Of a stretch of 64,000 nucleotides of DNA, positions 1-9,605 are shown one piece after another; within the stretch, counting starts at the first letter, position 1, and each line of letters begins with the position of its first letter. The notes beneath the pieces are model-generated. The model did no database searches. It was not told the origin of the DNA and saw only the letters and a list, made by a program, of their open reading frames with translations. The position numbers were made by a program, and so were the translations under genes. Source of the DNA: JAFGHJ01 sp964525555 (GTDB taxonomy: Bacteria; Hydrothermota; UBA3072); contig CAZGHN010000003.1 of the NCBI GenBank assembly GCA_964525555.1, positions 186,001 to 250,000 of the forward strand, written 5' to 3'.

Positions 1-237
1 CCGATATCTCCTCATGCTTTGACTTTCAGGCCTTTGGTGCTGGATCAGGAATCCCGGATAATTATAAAAACTAAAGAAAAATGCAAGTTGATTTTTGATG
101 GGCAAAGATTACTTACGGTTGGCTCAGGAGAAGATATTTCTGTTGAGAAGAATAAGAATACTTTAAAGGTAATAAAATTTAAAGATTCGAATTATTTTGA
201 TATTCTGAGAGAAAAATTGAACTGGGGTAATGGATGA
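1..237 (+). CDS. nadK: NAD kinase, C-terminal fragment
   Basis: Only the last 78 residues are present; the gene begins before the window. Reading in frame from base 1 gives PISPHALTFRPLVL, which matches the conserved C-terminal P-x-x-PHxLxxRPLV stretch of ATP-NAD kinases (they phosphorylate NAD to NADP in the cytosol). The remainder forms the usual short beta-rich tail. The stop codon TGA overlaps the ATG of recN (ATGA), so the two genes are probably translationally coupled. A nadK-recN neighbourhood is common in bacteria, which supports the call despite the short fragment. Confidence 0.85.
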   Translation, partial: PISPHALTFRPLVLDQESRIIIKTKEKCKLIFDGQRLLTVGSGEDISVEKNKNTLKVIKFKDSNYFDILREKLNWGNG

Positions 238-1889
238 TTAAAGAGATAAGAGTTAGTGACTACGCTCTTATTGAAAAAACAGAAGTAAACTTGAATTCCG
301 GATTTAATGTTCTAACAGGTTCAACCGGTACAGGTAAATCAATAATAATAAACGCTCTTTCTCTCCTTCTCGGGGATAAAGGGGATATAGCTTCCATAAG
401 GAGGGAAGCTGATAAGGCTATTGTTGAAGGGATATTTTCTAATTCAATCGAAGTATCTAAGATTTTAAATAATTACGAAATACCGGAAGAGGATGAACTT
501 ATTGTAAGAAGAATAATTAACAGAAAGGGAGGAGGCAGAGTCTACATTAATGGCTCAATAGCCAATACCGATATTTTAAAGGAATTGGGAAATATTCTTT
601 TTGACATACATGGACAGCATGAACATCAGTTACTTATTAACGAAGAAACTCATATGGATTTCCTTGACTATTACGGTAAGTTGATGAACGAGAGAAAAAA
701 GATTGAAGAAAAGTTTAATTCTTTAGAAGATTTAACAAATGAACTCTCGATAGTTAAGTCACAGAAGTTAGAATTGGCAAATAGTAAAGATTTATATGAA
801 TTCCAAAAAAAAGAACTTGAATGTGTAAAATTTAGCTCAAATGAGTATCAGGAATTAAAGGAAGAAAAAAAGAAACTCGATAATTTTGAGGAAATCAAAA
901 AGTTGGTCGAATACGCAACTTCATTTATAAGTGATGATGATGAATCAATACGGAGCCGTCTCTCTGAGATTACATTGGGTATTAAAAAAGCCGGTAAATT
1001 TGATAGGGTTTTAGAGAAAATCGGTGAGAGACTGGAAGAATCGAATTTAGTTCTTCAGGATGCCTCTTTGGAGTTGGACAGATACAAAGATAGTCTCGAT
1101 TATGATCAGATTCGGCTTTCCGAGCTTGAAAATATAGTAGATAAGATTGAAAGCCTTAAAAGAAAATACAGTAAGGATTACGAAGAGCTTTTGAATATGA
1201 AGAAAGAGCTATCGGAGAAGTTCTTTGATATGGAAACCCTTGAGGAGGGAGAAAAGGAATTAGAGGAAAAAATAGCAAAAAATGAAAGGGAGCTCGAAGA
1301 AATTTCCGATATAGTTTCAAATAAAAGAAAGAATATATCTAAAGATTTTGAAAAGAGAGTGGAGGAAGAAATAAAAGATTTGGGTTTTGAAAAGGCCCAT
1401 TTTAAAGTAGATATAAAAAAGAAAAAAGAAATTGATAGGAAGGGTCGTGATGAGGTTAAATTTTTATTTGAGCCTAACCCCGGAGAGGGATGGAATAAAC
1501 TTTCGAGTATAGCTTCAGGAGGCGAACTGTCACGAGTCATGCTAGCTTTAAAATCTATTCTCTCGGAAGTAGATCGGGTTGAGGGACTTGTTTTTGATGA
1601 AATAGATGTAGGAATAGGCGGTAGTCTTGCGAAAAAGGTCGGAAAAAAGATGAGAGAGATAGGTAAGATGCGACAGGTTTTATGCGTTACTCATCTCCCT
1701 GCCATTGCTGCCGAGGCCGATTACCATATAAAAGTCGATAAGAAAGAGAAAGATGGCAGAACTATCACGGAAGTCAGGGAAATTAAAGGTAATGACAGAG
1801 TAGAAGAAATTGCTCGGATGATTTCGGGTGAAAGTTCGATAGAAACTGCAAAAAAACACGCTGCTGAGCTTTTGAGTGGCGCAGAATAG
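234..1889 (+). CDS. recN: DNA repair ATPase RecN
   Basis: SMC-like ATPase of double-strand-break repair, 551 residues, the usual family length. The N-terminal Walker A reads GSTGTGKS (residues about 30-37), a slight variant of the common GETGAGKS. A long charged coiled-coil region covers roughly residues 150-400. The C-terminal ABC signature is SSIASGGELSRVMLALK, and the Walker B/D-loop reads GLVFDEIDVGIGG followed by CVTHLPAIAA. It starts on the ATGA overlap with nadK. Both halves of the split ATPase and the coiled coil are intact, so a functional enzyme is expected. Confidence 0.96.
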   Translation: MIKEIRVSDYALIEKTEVNLNSGFNVLTGSTGTGKSIIINALSLLLGDKGDIASIRREADKAIVEGIFSNSIEVSKILNNYEIPEEDELIVRRIINRKGGGRVYINGSIANTDILKELGNILFDIHGQHEHQLLINEETHMDFLDYYGKLMNERKKIEEKFNSLEDLTNELSIVKSQKLELANSKDLYEFQKKELECVKFSSNEYQELKEEKKKLDNFEEIKKLVEYATSFISDDDESIRSRLSEITLGIKKAGKFDRVLEKIGERLEESNLVLQDASLELDRYKDSLDYDQIRLSELENIVDKIESLKRKYSKDYEELLNMKKELSEKFFDMETLEEGEKELEEKIAKNERELEEISDIVSNKRKNISKDFEKRVEEEIKDLGFEKAHFKVDIKKKKEIDRKGRDEVKFLFEPNPGEGWNKLSSIASGGELSRVMLALKSILSEVDRVEGLVFDEIDVGIGGSLAKKVGKKMREIGKMRQVLCVTHLPAIAAEADYHIKVDKKEKDGRTITEVREIKGNDRVEEIARMISGESSIETAKKHAAELLSGAE

Positions 1890-1897
1890 CTATAAAT

Positions 1898-3100
1898 ATG
1901 TTTATTTTTGAAAAAAAATTAAGAATCTTACTTTTGATTTTTGTTACTTCATTGATATGTCGGGCGCAGTTTTCGGATAATTTTAATAATAAAGAAATAG
2001 AAGGTTGGTTCTTTTTTACAGGTGATGGAGCCGCAACAATGGATTTCGTCCAAAAAGATGGTTATGCACGAATTCTTATAGATGCTACAAAAGATAGACA
2101 CAATGTGTGGTGGGCAATTATTAAGCGTGATGTATCGTCTTACCTGGATTTAAACAAATTAAACGACCCTTCTTATGAATTACGTGTAGAGGCAAAGGTA
2201 CGTCTCAGCAATGCGCCGCGTCGGCTTAATTTTATGGTGAATACGCAGCGAACAACTAACTTTCATAAACAACTAATGGAATATGATATACCGGATACAT
2301 CAAATTGGCATGTCATTAGCATGACTACTAAAGATTTTGACGCTGTTCCTGGTGATAATGTTTATGTACAGTTAGATGTAACCGACTGGGGTTTAGGTAA
2401 GTATTATGTCGATGTTGACTATTATCGCGCAGATGTTGTTAATGTTAATCTTGTTGGGCCGGATAAAGGAGAACCTGTACCTTATCATCCGCCCGTTCCG
2501 GATTTAAGTACTTTTTTAAATCATCTCAATGTTAACCATGATTGTTTGATTAATTCTGATTTTTCTGATGTAAATTTTAATAATTGGCATGTTGAAGAGA
2601 ATGATAACCTAATACGGATACTGACAGTTAGTGCAAATCAATGGGTTATTTTAGGTTGGGATTTTGAAAAATATAAAAATTTAAAAGTCGATGGACCAGG
2701 TCTGCTAGAGTTGACGACTTACTCCGTTTCAAAAGGCGGAAATTATATAGAAGCCTATGGTGAAGATTTAGGTGTTGAGTTTGACAAAATAAGGGTAATT
2801 GAAATTATTGGCGGAGTCCCTGACTGGGATCAAAATAAAGTAACGTATAATAATTTTATTCAGGTTAACAGTTATGCTGACGTTTTTAATACGCAAATGG
2901 TTTTTGATTCAGAGGTATCTGATGAGCCCGGAAGTAAGAATTATATAACTATTTCAAGACCGGTTTTGCAGCGTTTGCTGGATGGAAAAACAAAAGGTTT
3001 ACTTATTCGTCCTTTAGGCGCAATCGATGCCTCTTTTTACGCTTCGGAAAACCAGATTGGTAATAATGGGCCGAAGTTACATTTTAATATTGTACAATAA
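1898..3100 (+). CDS. secreted protein of unknown function
   Basis: I do not recognise a family. The 400-residue product begins with a signal peptide (residues 1-23, hydrophobic core LLLIFVTSLICRA). Two beta-rich segments follow (about 24-185 and 205-400), each with many aromatic residues, resembling jelly-roll carbohydrate-binding or DNRLRE-like modules, but no diagnostic motif is visible. The start lies 9 nt after recN with no Shine-Dalgarno. Most arginines here are CGN codons, whereas neighbours use mainly AGA/AGG, suggesting recent acquisition. An extracellular or cell-surface location is likely; function unknown. Confidence 0.75.
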   Translation: MFIFEKKLRILLLIFVTSLICRAQFSDNFNNKEIEGWFFFTGDGAATMDFVQKDGYARILIDATKDRHNVWWAIIKRDVSSYLDLNKLNDPSYELRVEAKVRLSNAPRRLNFMVNTQRTTNFHKQLMEYDIPDTSNWHVISMTTKDFDAVPGDNVYVQLDVTDWGLGKYYVDVDYYRADVVNVNLVGPDKGEPVPYHPPVPDLSTFLNHLNVNHDCLINSDFSDVNFNNWHVEENDNLIRILTVSANQWVILGWDFEKYKNLKVDGPGLLELTTYSVSKGGNYIEAYGEDLGVEFDKIRVIEIIGGVPDWDQNKVTYNNFIQVNSYADVFNTQMVFDSEVSDEPGSKNYITISRPVLQRLLDGKTKGLLIRPLGAIDASFYASENQIGNNGPKLHFNIVQ

Positions 3101-3141
3101 AGCGATGTGTTTATTTGATTAAATAAAAAAGGATCGTTTTT

Positions 3142-3240
3142 ATGATTGGTAAAATTATCTTATTTTCAGGCATTGGATTAATATTGGCAGTAATTGTAAA
3201 AGTAGTTATAGTTTCATTAATAGATTTATTGAGATTTTAA
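3142..3240 (+). CDS. possible 32-residue membrane peptide
   Basis: A short ORF in the gap between the secreted protein and the glycosyltransferase. It encodes one continuous hydrophobic helix (IILFSGIGLILAVIVKVVIV) ending in DLLRF. An AAAAGGA element ends about 8 nt before the ATG, a reasonable Shine-Dalgarno. No family is recognised and chance is not excluded in AT-rich DNA. Apart from this ORF and the promoter at 3385-3412 I see nothing in the 3101-3420 gap. Confidence 0.3.
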   Translation: MIGKIILFSGIGLILAVIVKVVIVSLIDLLRF

Positions 3241-3384
3241 TCTATTGATTTCTTGTCTTCAATTCTTGTTCGTAGTTGTATACTTAAAAGTATCGGTTTG
3301 GGTTTAACAAAATCGAAAATACTTAAGTAATAAAGATAAAAAAAGTAGTAATTTCAGATTATAAAAATAATATATTTTTCTACA

Positions 3385-3412
3385 TTGACATAAAATTCTT
3401 TTGAACTAAAAT
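3385..3412 (+). promoter_or_regulatory. promoter, leaderless, for glycosyltransferase
   Basis: TTGACA (3385-3390), 16-bp spacer, TAAAAT (3407-3412). The ATG at 3421 begins 8 nt after the -10 box and no Shine-Dalgarno is present, so transcription should start at or next to the start codon. Confidence 0.65.
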
Positions 3413-3420
3413 TATTTTTA

Positions 3421-5022
3421 ATGAATTTATTTTATAAAAAATTACAGTATAAAGTCGATAGAAAAAAATTAATATATTTAATTATCATATTGGGTGTTAT
3501 ACTAAGAGTAGTTCAATATCTTTATAATAGGTCTATCTGGCTTGATGAATCTTTTGTTGCTTTAAATGTAATAAACAGGTCTTTTCTGGAATTATTTAAA
3601 CCTCTAGATTACAATTTGTCTGTACCTATTGGTTTTTTGTTCATCGAAAAATTTCTAATTTTAATATTTGGGAACAGTGAATATATTCTTAGATTTTTTC
3701 CTCTTATATGTGGGATAGCATCTGTTTTTTTGTTCTATAAAGTTATTAAGATATGGATTGGTGATAAACCAGTTATTCCAGCGTTAATTTTATTTGTTTT
3801 TTCAGTAGAGCTTATATACTATTCTAGCGAAGCGAGACAGTATTCAAGTGATGTTTTTATAAGTACGTTTTTGCTTGTTGTCTTTGCTATATATAACAAT
3901 AAAGTAGGTTTGAAGTTTTCTGATATAATTGCCTATGGAGTTATTGGTGCACTGGCAATTTGGATTTCTTTTACTTCGATTTTTTTACTTTCAGGGCTAG
4001 CTTTGGGTTTGCTTGTAGTGTACCTTCTAAATAAAGATTACAACAAGATAAAATATTTGTTTTCCGTTTCTTTTATTTGGATAATGAGTTTTATTTTAAA
4101 TTTCTTTGTTTCTCTTAAATCACTTAGCCGGAATCAAGACCTTTTAGAATCTTTTAAATATGATTTTATGCCATTGGCGTATAGATCTTTTTATGATTTT
4201 TTCTGGTTTTTTAAAGCTTTTTATAAATTCTTCAGGTTTGCTTTAGGATTACCTGCTTTGCGTTCAATTCTAGGATGGCATAATTTCGTTGATGGAGTAA
4301 GTATAGCTGATCTTTCGATTTATTCATTTTCGTACCTTCTGATTTTGGCTTCTTTTGTTCTGTTGGTATTAAATATAGGTGGACTTTTTATTCTTGGGGG
4401 GAGGGTTCTGTTCTTAAATAAAAGAAGAACCTTTTTAATTTTGATATCTCCTTTTTTGGTTTCTTTATTTATTTCCGGGCTTCGTTTATATCCTTTTGTT
4501 GGCAGAACAAATATATTTCTTTTGCCAATCACTTTTATTTTTGTAGGAGAAGGGGTTTTATTTTTATGCGAAAAAACAAAATTTAAAATCATAAATTTGT
4601 TATCAATAGTTTTTTTATTTTTATACCCGGTTCTTTCTGCTGGATATCATTTAATAAAACCAATTTATGTTGAAGAAATAAGGCCTGTTTTAGAATGTAT
4701 AGACGAAAACTGGCAAGATGGGGACTTACTGTATGTTTACAATAATTCTAAAACAGCATTTATCTACTACTATGAGTTAAAAGATTTGAAACGTTTGGAA
4801 TTTATATATGGAAGCCTATACGATAATGAACTTGTCGATTGGGAAAAAGAATCCGAGAAACTTATCGGGAAAAATAGGGTTTGGTTTCTTGTTTCTCATA
4901 ATTACGAATTTGTTAACAAATCAGATGAGGAAAATTTATTAAATTATTTTGATAAAAAAGGAATAAGAATTGAAAGTTATAAGAAAAAAGGTGCTTCAGT
5001 CTATCTATATAATTTCAAGTGA
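3421..5022 (+). CDS. GT-C membrane glycosyltransferase (GT39/PMT-like)
   Basis: A 533-residue integral membrane protein with about eleven hydrophobic segments. The first extracytoplasmic loop carries RSIWLDESFVALNVI (about residues 38-52); an acidic pair in this loop is the metal/donor-binding hallmark of GT-C enzymes that use polyprenyl-phosphate sugars. A second conserved-looking motif is SSEARQYSSDVF (about 138-149). The C-terminal 130 residues form a soluble domain. It probably transfers a sugar to lipid, glycan or protein on the outer face of the inner membrane; the acceptor cannot be inferred. It stands alone, with its own leaderless promoter. Confidence 0.75.
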   Translation: MNLFYKKLQYKVDRKKLIYLIIILGVILRVVQYLYNRSIWLDESFVALNVINRSFLELFKPLDYNLSVPIGFLFIEKFLILIFGNSEYILRFFPLICGIASVFLFYKVIKIWIGDKPVIPALILFVFSVELIYYSSEARQYSSDVFISTFLLVVFAIYNNKVGLKFSDIIAYGVIGALAIWISFTSIFLLSGLALGLLVVYLLNKDYNKIKYLFSVSFIWIMSFILNFFVSLKSLSRNQDLLESFKYDFMPLAYRSFYDFFWFFKAFYKFFRFALGLPALRSILGWHNFVDGVSIADLSIYSFSYLLILASFVLLVLNIGGLFILGGRVLFLNKRRTFLILISPFLVSLFISGLRLYPFVGRTNIFLLPITFIFVGEGVLFLCEKTKFKIINLLSIVFLFLYPVLSAGYHLIKPIYVEEIRPVLECIDENWQDGDLLYVYNNSKTAFIYYYELKDLKRLEFIYGSLYDNELVDWEKESEKLIGKNRVWFLVSHNYEFVNKSDEENLLNYFDKKGIRIESYKKKGASVYLYNFK

Positions 5023-5085
5023 GTTTAAGTTTTTTATTTTATTTTTACGATGAATATTTATTCACTTTTTGTAAGCGATTACCCC

Positions 5086-5113
5086 TTGACAGCATAAAGA
5101 AAACTTATATATT
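5086..5113 (+). promoter_or_regulatory. carAB promoter
   Basis: TTGACA at 5086-5091, 16-bp spacer, TATATT at 5108-5113. Transcription would start near 5120, about 105 nt before carA, giving an mRNA leader that contains a small ORF and a terminator-like hairpin. Confidence 0.65.
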
Positions 5114-5129
5114 CGAGACGGGTTAATTA

Positions 5130-5225
5130 GTGATCGAAAAGAAAATATCAAGAATAAATAAACGCAATATTGCAATGCCTGGTTCCAGGCATATTTTTTG
5201 GAATTCAATTGGGAGTTTTTCATAA
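5130..5225 (+). CDS. putative carAB leader peptide
   Basis: A GTG-initiated ORF of 31 codons in the carA leader, beginning about 10 nt after the predicted transcription start. It encodes VIEKKISRINKRNIAMPGSR followed by HIFWNSIGSFS and stops with TAA directly abutting the carA ATG. It reads through the hairpin at 5175-5192, the geometry of E. coli pyrBI-type attenuation, where a ribosome translating the leader prevents terminator folding. The Shine-Dalgarno is weak (GACGGG). Three arginine codons (AGA, CGC, AGG) precede or lie in the stem. Regulatory role is inference. Confidence 0.35.
   Translation: MIEKKISRINKRNIAMPGSRHIFWNSIGSFS
5175..5199 (+). terminator. hairpin plus U-run in the carAB leader (attenuator candidate)
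   Basis: ATGCCTGG-TT-CCAGGCAT is a perfect inverted repeat (7 bp stem, 4-nt loop if the innermost pair is open), followed by ATTTTTTG. It has the form of an intrinsic terminator but lies between promoter and gene, so conditional termination is likelier than a gene end. Confidence 0.55.
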
Positions 5226-6305
5226 ATGGCAGTCCAGGAAAAACTAGTAAAGCTTGTTTTGGAAGACGGTTCGGTCTTTAAAGGGTTTTCTTTTGGGTCT
5301 AAGAAAAGCGTAAATGGTGAAGTCGTCTTTAACACTGGTATGGTAGGATATCCTGAAAGTTTGACTGACCCTTCTTACAGAGGTCAAATCCTTACGTTAA
5401 CGTATCCTCTTATCGGAAATTACGGAGTACCGGGTAACGAAAAGGAAGACGGTTTGTTGAAATATTTTGAGTCTGATAATATTCAGGTTCAAGGTTTAAT
5501 AATATCGAATCTTTCAAATAACTATTCCCATTGGAATGCAAAGAAATCCTTATCCGAATGGTTAACTGAGTATGATGTGCCCGGTATATACGGGATAGAC
5601 ACAAGAAAATTGACCAAAATTCTTCGCGAAAAAGGAACGATGTTAGGTAAGATTATTTATAAGAAGGATATAGATTTTGAAGACCCCAATAAACGAAATT
5701 TAGTCTCTGAAGTCAGTGTTAATAAGAAAATTATTTATAAGCGGGGTAAGAAAAAAGTTGCAGTTGTCGATTGTGGCGTAAAAAACAACATTATCAGAGC
5801 GTTTCTTAAAAGAAACATTACGGTTATGAGATGTCCCTGGGATTATGATTTCTTAGAAGAAAATCCTGATGGCATTCTAGTATCAAATGGTCCGGGTGAT
5901 CCAAAAATGTGTAAAGAAACGATTGAGAATGTTCGCAAGGCTTATAGTGAAAATATTCCTATTATGGGAATATGTCTTGGTTCTCAGATTATGGGTCTTG
6001 CTGCCGGATCAGATACCTATAAGCTTAAATATGGTCATAGAAGCCATAATCAACCATGTGTTGAATATGGCACTAAGAGATGTTATATAACTCCTCAAAA
6101 CCATGGCTATGTGGTTGATTCTAAAACTCTTACCAAAGATTGGAAAGAGTGGTTTGTCAATAATAACGACGGTACAAATGAGGGTATAATTCATAAGTCA
6201 AAACCTTTTTTTGCTGCTCAGTTTCATCCTGAGGCTTCTCCAGGTCCTGATGATACAGAATTTATCTTTGATAAATTCGTAAACGAAATTTCTATATGCA
6301 AATGA
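5226..6305 (+). CDS. carA: carbamoyl-phosphate synthase small subunit
   Basis: Glutamine amidotransferase subunit that delivers ammonia to CarB for carbamoyl phosphate, the precursor of pyrimidines and arginine. 359 residues, normal length. The N-terminal CPSase small domain has LEDGSVFKG and FNTGMVGYPE. The class I glutaminase domain (about 175-355) has VSNGPGDP, the nucleophile motif GICLGSQ (Cys about 250) and the FHPEASPGP histidine/glutamate motif. A GGGAG sequence sits 10 nt upstream of the ATG. It overlaps carB by 10 bp and forms one operon with it. Confidence 0.97.
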   Translation: MAVQEKLVKLVLEDGSVFKGFSFGSKKSVNGEVVFNTGMVGYPESLTDPSYRGQILTLTYPLIGNYGVPGNEKEDGLLKYFESDNIQVQGLIISNLSNNYSHWNAKKSLSEWLTEYDVPGIYGIDTRKLTKILREKGTMLGKIIYKKDIDFEDPNKRNLVSEVSVNKKIIYKRGKKKVAVVDCGVKNNIIRAFLKRNITVMRCPWDYDFLEENPDGILVSNGPGDPKMCKETIENVRKAYSENIPIMGICLGSQIMGLAAGSDTYKLKYGHRSHNQPCVEYGTKRCYITPQNHGYVVDSKTLTKDWKEWFVNNNDGTNEGIIHKSKPFFAAQFHPEASPGPDDTEFIFDKFVNEISICK

Positions 6306-9300
6306 AAGTTAAGAAAGTTTTAATTCTTGGTTCGGGAGCAATTAGGATAGGACAGGCCGGTGAGTTTGACTATTCCGGAAGTCAGGCAATTAAAGCTCTG
6401 AAAGAAGAAGGAATTCAAACTGTTCTTATTAACCCTAATATCGCAACTATTCAAACTTCGGAATATTTAGCTGATAAAATCTATTTTTTGCCTCTTGATG
6501 CTTACTTCGTTGCAGAAGTTATTAAAAAAGAAAAGCCCGATGGAATATTGCTTGGTTTTGGCGGGCAAACCGCATTAAATGTCGGGGCAGAGTTAGATGA
6601 GAAGGGAGTTCTTAAGGAAAACGGCGTCAAAGTCTTAGGGACACCCGTTAAAGCCATTTTAGATACGGAAGACAGAGATTTATTTGTTAAAAGAATTGAG
6701 GAAATAGGGCTTAAAGTTCCGCGTAGCCGTGCTGTTAACAATGTGGAAGAGGCTCTTAAGGTTGGAAAAGAAATAGGTTATCCTGTTATAGTTAGAATAG
6801 CCTATGCCCTTGGGGGTTTAGGTTCCGGGGTAGCTTACGATGAGAGTAGATTACGTGAATTGGCAAAAAAAGCTTTTCATTTTACCAGTCAGATACTCGT
6901 TGAAGAGTATCTTGAGGGATGGAAGGAACTTGAATATGAAGTAGTAAGGGATACTTATGATAATTGTATAGTTGTTTGTTCTATGGAAAATGTCGATCCA
7001 ATGGGTATACATACAGGTGAGAGTATAGTTGTAGCGCCCGTACAGACTTTAACGTCCCGTGAAAACTTCAAATTGCGGGCTATATCTATAAAAGTTATAA
7101 GACATCTCGGTGTTGTCGGAGAATGTAATATTCAGTTTGCCTTTGATCCGGTATCGGAAGATTACAGGATAATAGAGGTAAATGCGAGACTCAGTAGAAG
7201 TTCCGCTCTTGCTTCTAAAGCCACCGGTTATCCACTAGCTTTCATAGCCGCGAAACTGGCGTTGGGACATTCCCTTACGGATATCAGAAATGCTATTACT
7301 CAGGAAACTTCTACCTGTTTTGAGCCGGCTTTAGATTACATCGTTCTAAAGTACCCTAGATGGGACCTGCAAAAATTTAAAAAAGTTAGTCTTAACATTG
7401 GTTCAGAGATGAAATCCGTTGGTGAAGTAATGGCCATAGGGAGAAGCTTCGAAGAAGTTCTTCAGAAGGCTATACGTATGCTGGAAGTAGATATGAACGG
7501 TTTAGTATGTAATGATATCGAATTTAATGATCTTGAACGTGAACTTACTCGGCCTACAGATAAAAGAATGTTTGCTATTGCCGAAGCGCTGAGCCGAGGA
7601 TATTCCATAGAGAAGATTCGTGATTTGACTAAAGTTACGCCATGGTTTTTATACAAAATGAAAAACATAATTGATATAGAAAAGAGATTAACGAAACTAA
7701 AATTAAATAGCATATCCGAGGGTTTATTTAGAGAGGCAAAAGAGAAAGGTTTTTCAGATAAACAGATTTCGAATTTATTGGACTGCGATGAGAGCAAAGT
7801 AAGAAAAGCGCGTAAGAAAAAAGGAATCTTTCCTGTTGTTAAACAGATTGATACTCTTGCGGCTGAGTATCCTGCTAAAACCAATTATTTGTACATGACA
7901 TATAATGGGGAAGAGGATGATCTTGAATTCAAAGAGAAAAAACAGGTAATTGTTTTAGGCGGCGGACCTTACAGAATTGGTTCTTCCGTTGAATTTGATT
8001 GGTGTTGTGTTAATTCAGTTATAAGTCTCAGGAGTATGGGTTATAGCGCAATAATGATAAACTACAATCCGGAAACGGTGAGTACGGATTATGATATTTG
8101 CGATAAGCTCTATTTTGATGAAATGTCGTTCGAAAGAGTTATGGATATATATGAGAAAGAAAATCCTTTAGGAATTATAATTTCAATGGGTGGTCAGATT
8201 GCAAATAATCTTGCGTTGCCCTTACACAAAAGTGGGATAAAGGTGCTTGGTACTTCACCTATTGATATTGATAATGCCGAAGACAGGCATAAATTTTCGA
8301 AATTATTGGATGATCTTGGTATCGATCAGCCGCAGTGGAAGGAAGTAACCACAATTAAAGAAGCTGAAAAATTTGCTAACGAGGTTGGATATCCTGTTTT
8401 GGTTCGACCAAGTTATGTTTTAAGTGGTGCCGCAATGAGTATAGTTTTAAGTGAGGATGAGCTGGGAGGTTATCTTAAGAGAGCTTCTGAGGTTAATAGA
8501 GAGCATCCTGTTGTAATTAGCAAATTCATTACCGGAGCAAAGGAAATAGAAATTGATGCAGTTGCAAATAAGGGTGAACTTTATTGTTATGCAATATCCG
8601 AACATGTTGAAAATGCTGGTGTACATTCCGGTGATGCAACAATGGTATTTCCACCGCAGCGTACGTATCTTGAAACGATGAGAAGGATAAAAGTTATTGC
8701 AAGAGGTATTGCAAAAGCTTTAAAAATAACCGGTCCATTTAACATACAATTTATTGCTAAGGATAATGAAGTTAAAGTTATCGAGTGTAATCTACGAGCA
8801 TCGAGAAGTTTTCCCTTTGTTTCTAAGTTTATTAAAGTTAACTTCATAGACGCAGCAACTAAAATAATCATGGGGAAGAAGGTTCCTGAACTCACAAACT
8901 CTGCTTTTGATCTTGATTATGTAGGAGTGAAAGCCCCTCAATTTTCTTTTTCGCGTCTTAAAGGGTCTGATCCGATTCTTGGTGTAGAGATGGCCTCTAC
9001 CGGTGAAGTGGGATGTCTTGGAGATGATTTTAACGAGGCGTTCTTAAAGAGTCTTATTTCCGTTGGTTTTAGAATGCCTAAGAAAAGCGTATTGCTCTCT
9101 ACGGGCCCAGTTGGAAGTAAAATGGAGTTTCTGGAAAGCGCTAAGATACTTAAGAATATGGGCTTTAAGCTTTATGCTACTAAGGGTACTTCTGAGTTTA
9201 TGAAGGATTATAGAATTAATTCGACGGTTCTTCACTGGCCGTCAGAAAGTAAAGAGCCCAACACTTTAAGTTATATATCTGACGAAAAGATCGATATGGT

Positions 9301-9481
9301 TATAAATATACCAAAGAATATCGAAAAAGAAGAACTTGATAACGATTATCTTATTAGACGTCAGGCAGTAGATTTTAACGTGCCTCTTATCACAAATTTA
9401 CAGGTGGCGAAACGTTTAATAGAGGCGATGCAACGGACTTCACTTGAAGATTTAAAAATCAAAAGTTGGGATGAGTATTGA
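6296..9481 (+). CDS. carB: carbamoyl-phosphate synthase large subunit
   Basis: 1061 residues, close to the usual 1070. It makes carbamoyl phosphate from bicarbonate, ammonia and two ATP. The two homologous ATP-grasp halves are evident: KKVLILGSGAIRIGQAGEFD at the start and KQVIVLGGGPYRIGSSVEFD near residue 550. Each has a biotin-carboxylase-like core. The C-terminal MGS-like allosteric domain (about 930-1061, from KSVLLSTGPVG) is where UMP, IMP or ornithine act in characterised enzymes. ATG at 6302 is an alternative start two codons in. Coupled to carA by overlap. Confidence 0.98.
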   Translation: MQMKVKKVLILGSGAIRIGQAGEFDYSGSQAIKALKEEGIQTVLINPNIATIQTSEYLADKIYFLPLDAYFVAEVIKKEKPDGILLGFGGQTALNVGAELDEKGVLKENGVKVLGTPVKAILDTEDRDLFVKRIEEIGLKVPRSRAVNNVEEALKVGKEIGYPVIVRIAYALGGLGSGVAYDESRLRELAKKAFHFTSQILVEEYLEGWKELEYEVVRDTYDNCIVVCSMENVDPMGIHTGESIVVAPVQTLTSRENFKLRAISIKVIRHLGVVGECNIQFAFDPVSEDYRIIEVNARLSRSSALASKATGYPLAFIAAKLALGHSLTDIRNAITQETSTCFEPALDYIVLKYPRWDLQKFKKVSLNIGSEMKSVGEVMAIGRSFEEVLQKAIRMLEVDMNGLVCNDIEFNDLERELTRPTDKRMFAIAEALSRGYSIEKIRDLTKVTPWFLYKMKNIIDIEKRLTKLKLNSISEGLFREAKEKGFSDKQISNLLDCDESKVRKARKKKGIFPVVKQIDTLAAEYPAKTNYLYMTYNGEEDDLEFKEKKQVIVLGGGPYRIGSSVEFDWCCVNSVISLRSMGYSAIMINYNPETVSTDYDICDKLYFDEMSFERVMDIYEKENPLGIIISMGGQIANNLALPLHKSGIKVLGTSPIDIDNAEDRHKFSKLLDDLGIDQPQWKEVTTIKEAEKFANEVGYPVLVRPSYVLSGAAMSIVLSEDELGGYLKRASEVNREHPVVISKFITGAKEIEIDAVANKGELYCYAISEHVENAGVHSGDATMVFPPQRTYLETMRRIKVIARGIAKALKITGPFNIQFIAKDNEVKVIECNLRASRSFPFVSKFIKVNFIDAATKIIMGKKVPELTNSAFDLDYVGVKAPQFSFSRLKGSDPILGVEMASTGEVGCLGDDFNEAFLKSLISVGFRMPKKSVLLSTGPVGSKMEFLESAKILKNMGFKLYATKGTSEFMKDYRINSTVLHWPSESKEPNTLSYISDEKIDMVINIPKNIEKEELDNDYLIRRQAVDFNVPLITNLQVAKRLIEAMQRTSLEDLKIKSWDEY

Positions 9482-9487
9482 TAGTTT

Positions 9488-9552
9488 AATAGGACGCAGA
9501 TAGACAGGATTCTTTTACCACGAAATACACTAAGTACACTAAACCCAACCAT
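9488..9552. repeat. dispersed intergenic repeats (families A and B)
   Basis: GACGCAGATAGACAGGATT (degenerate family A) followed by CCACGAAATACACTAAGTAC (family B, reverse orientation). It fills the convergent gap after carB. Confidence 0.6.
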
Positions 9553-9605
9553 ACCTATTAGATTTTGTTTTAAACTTTAAAATATACGAGAAATTTCATT
9601 TTTTA

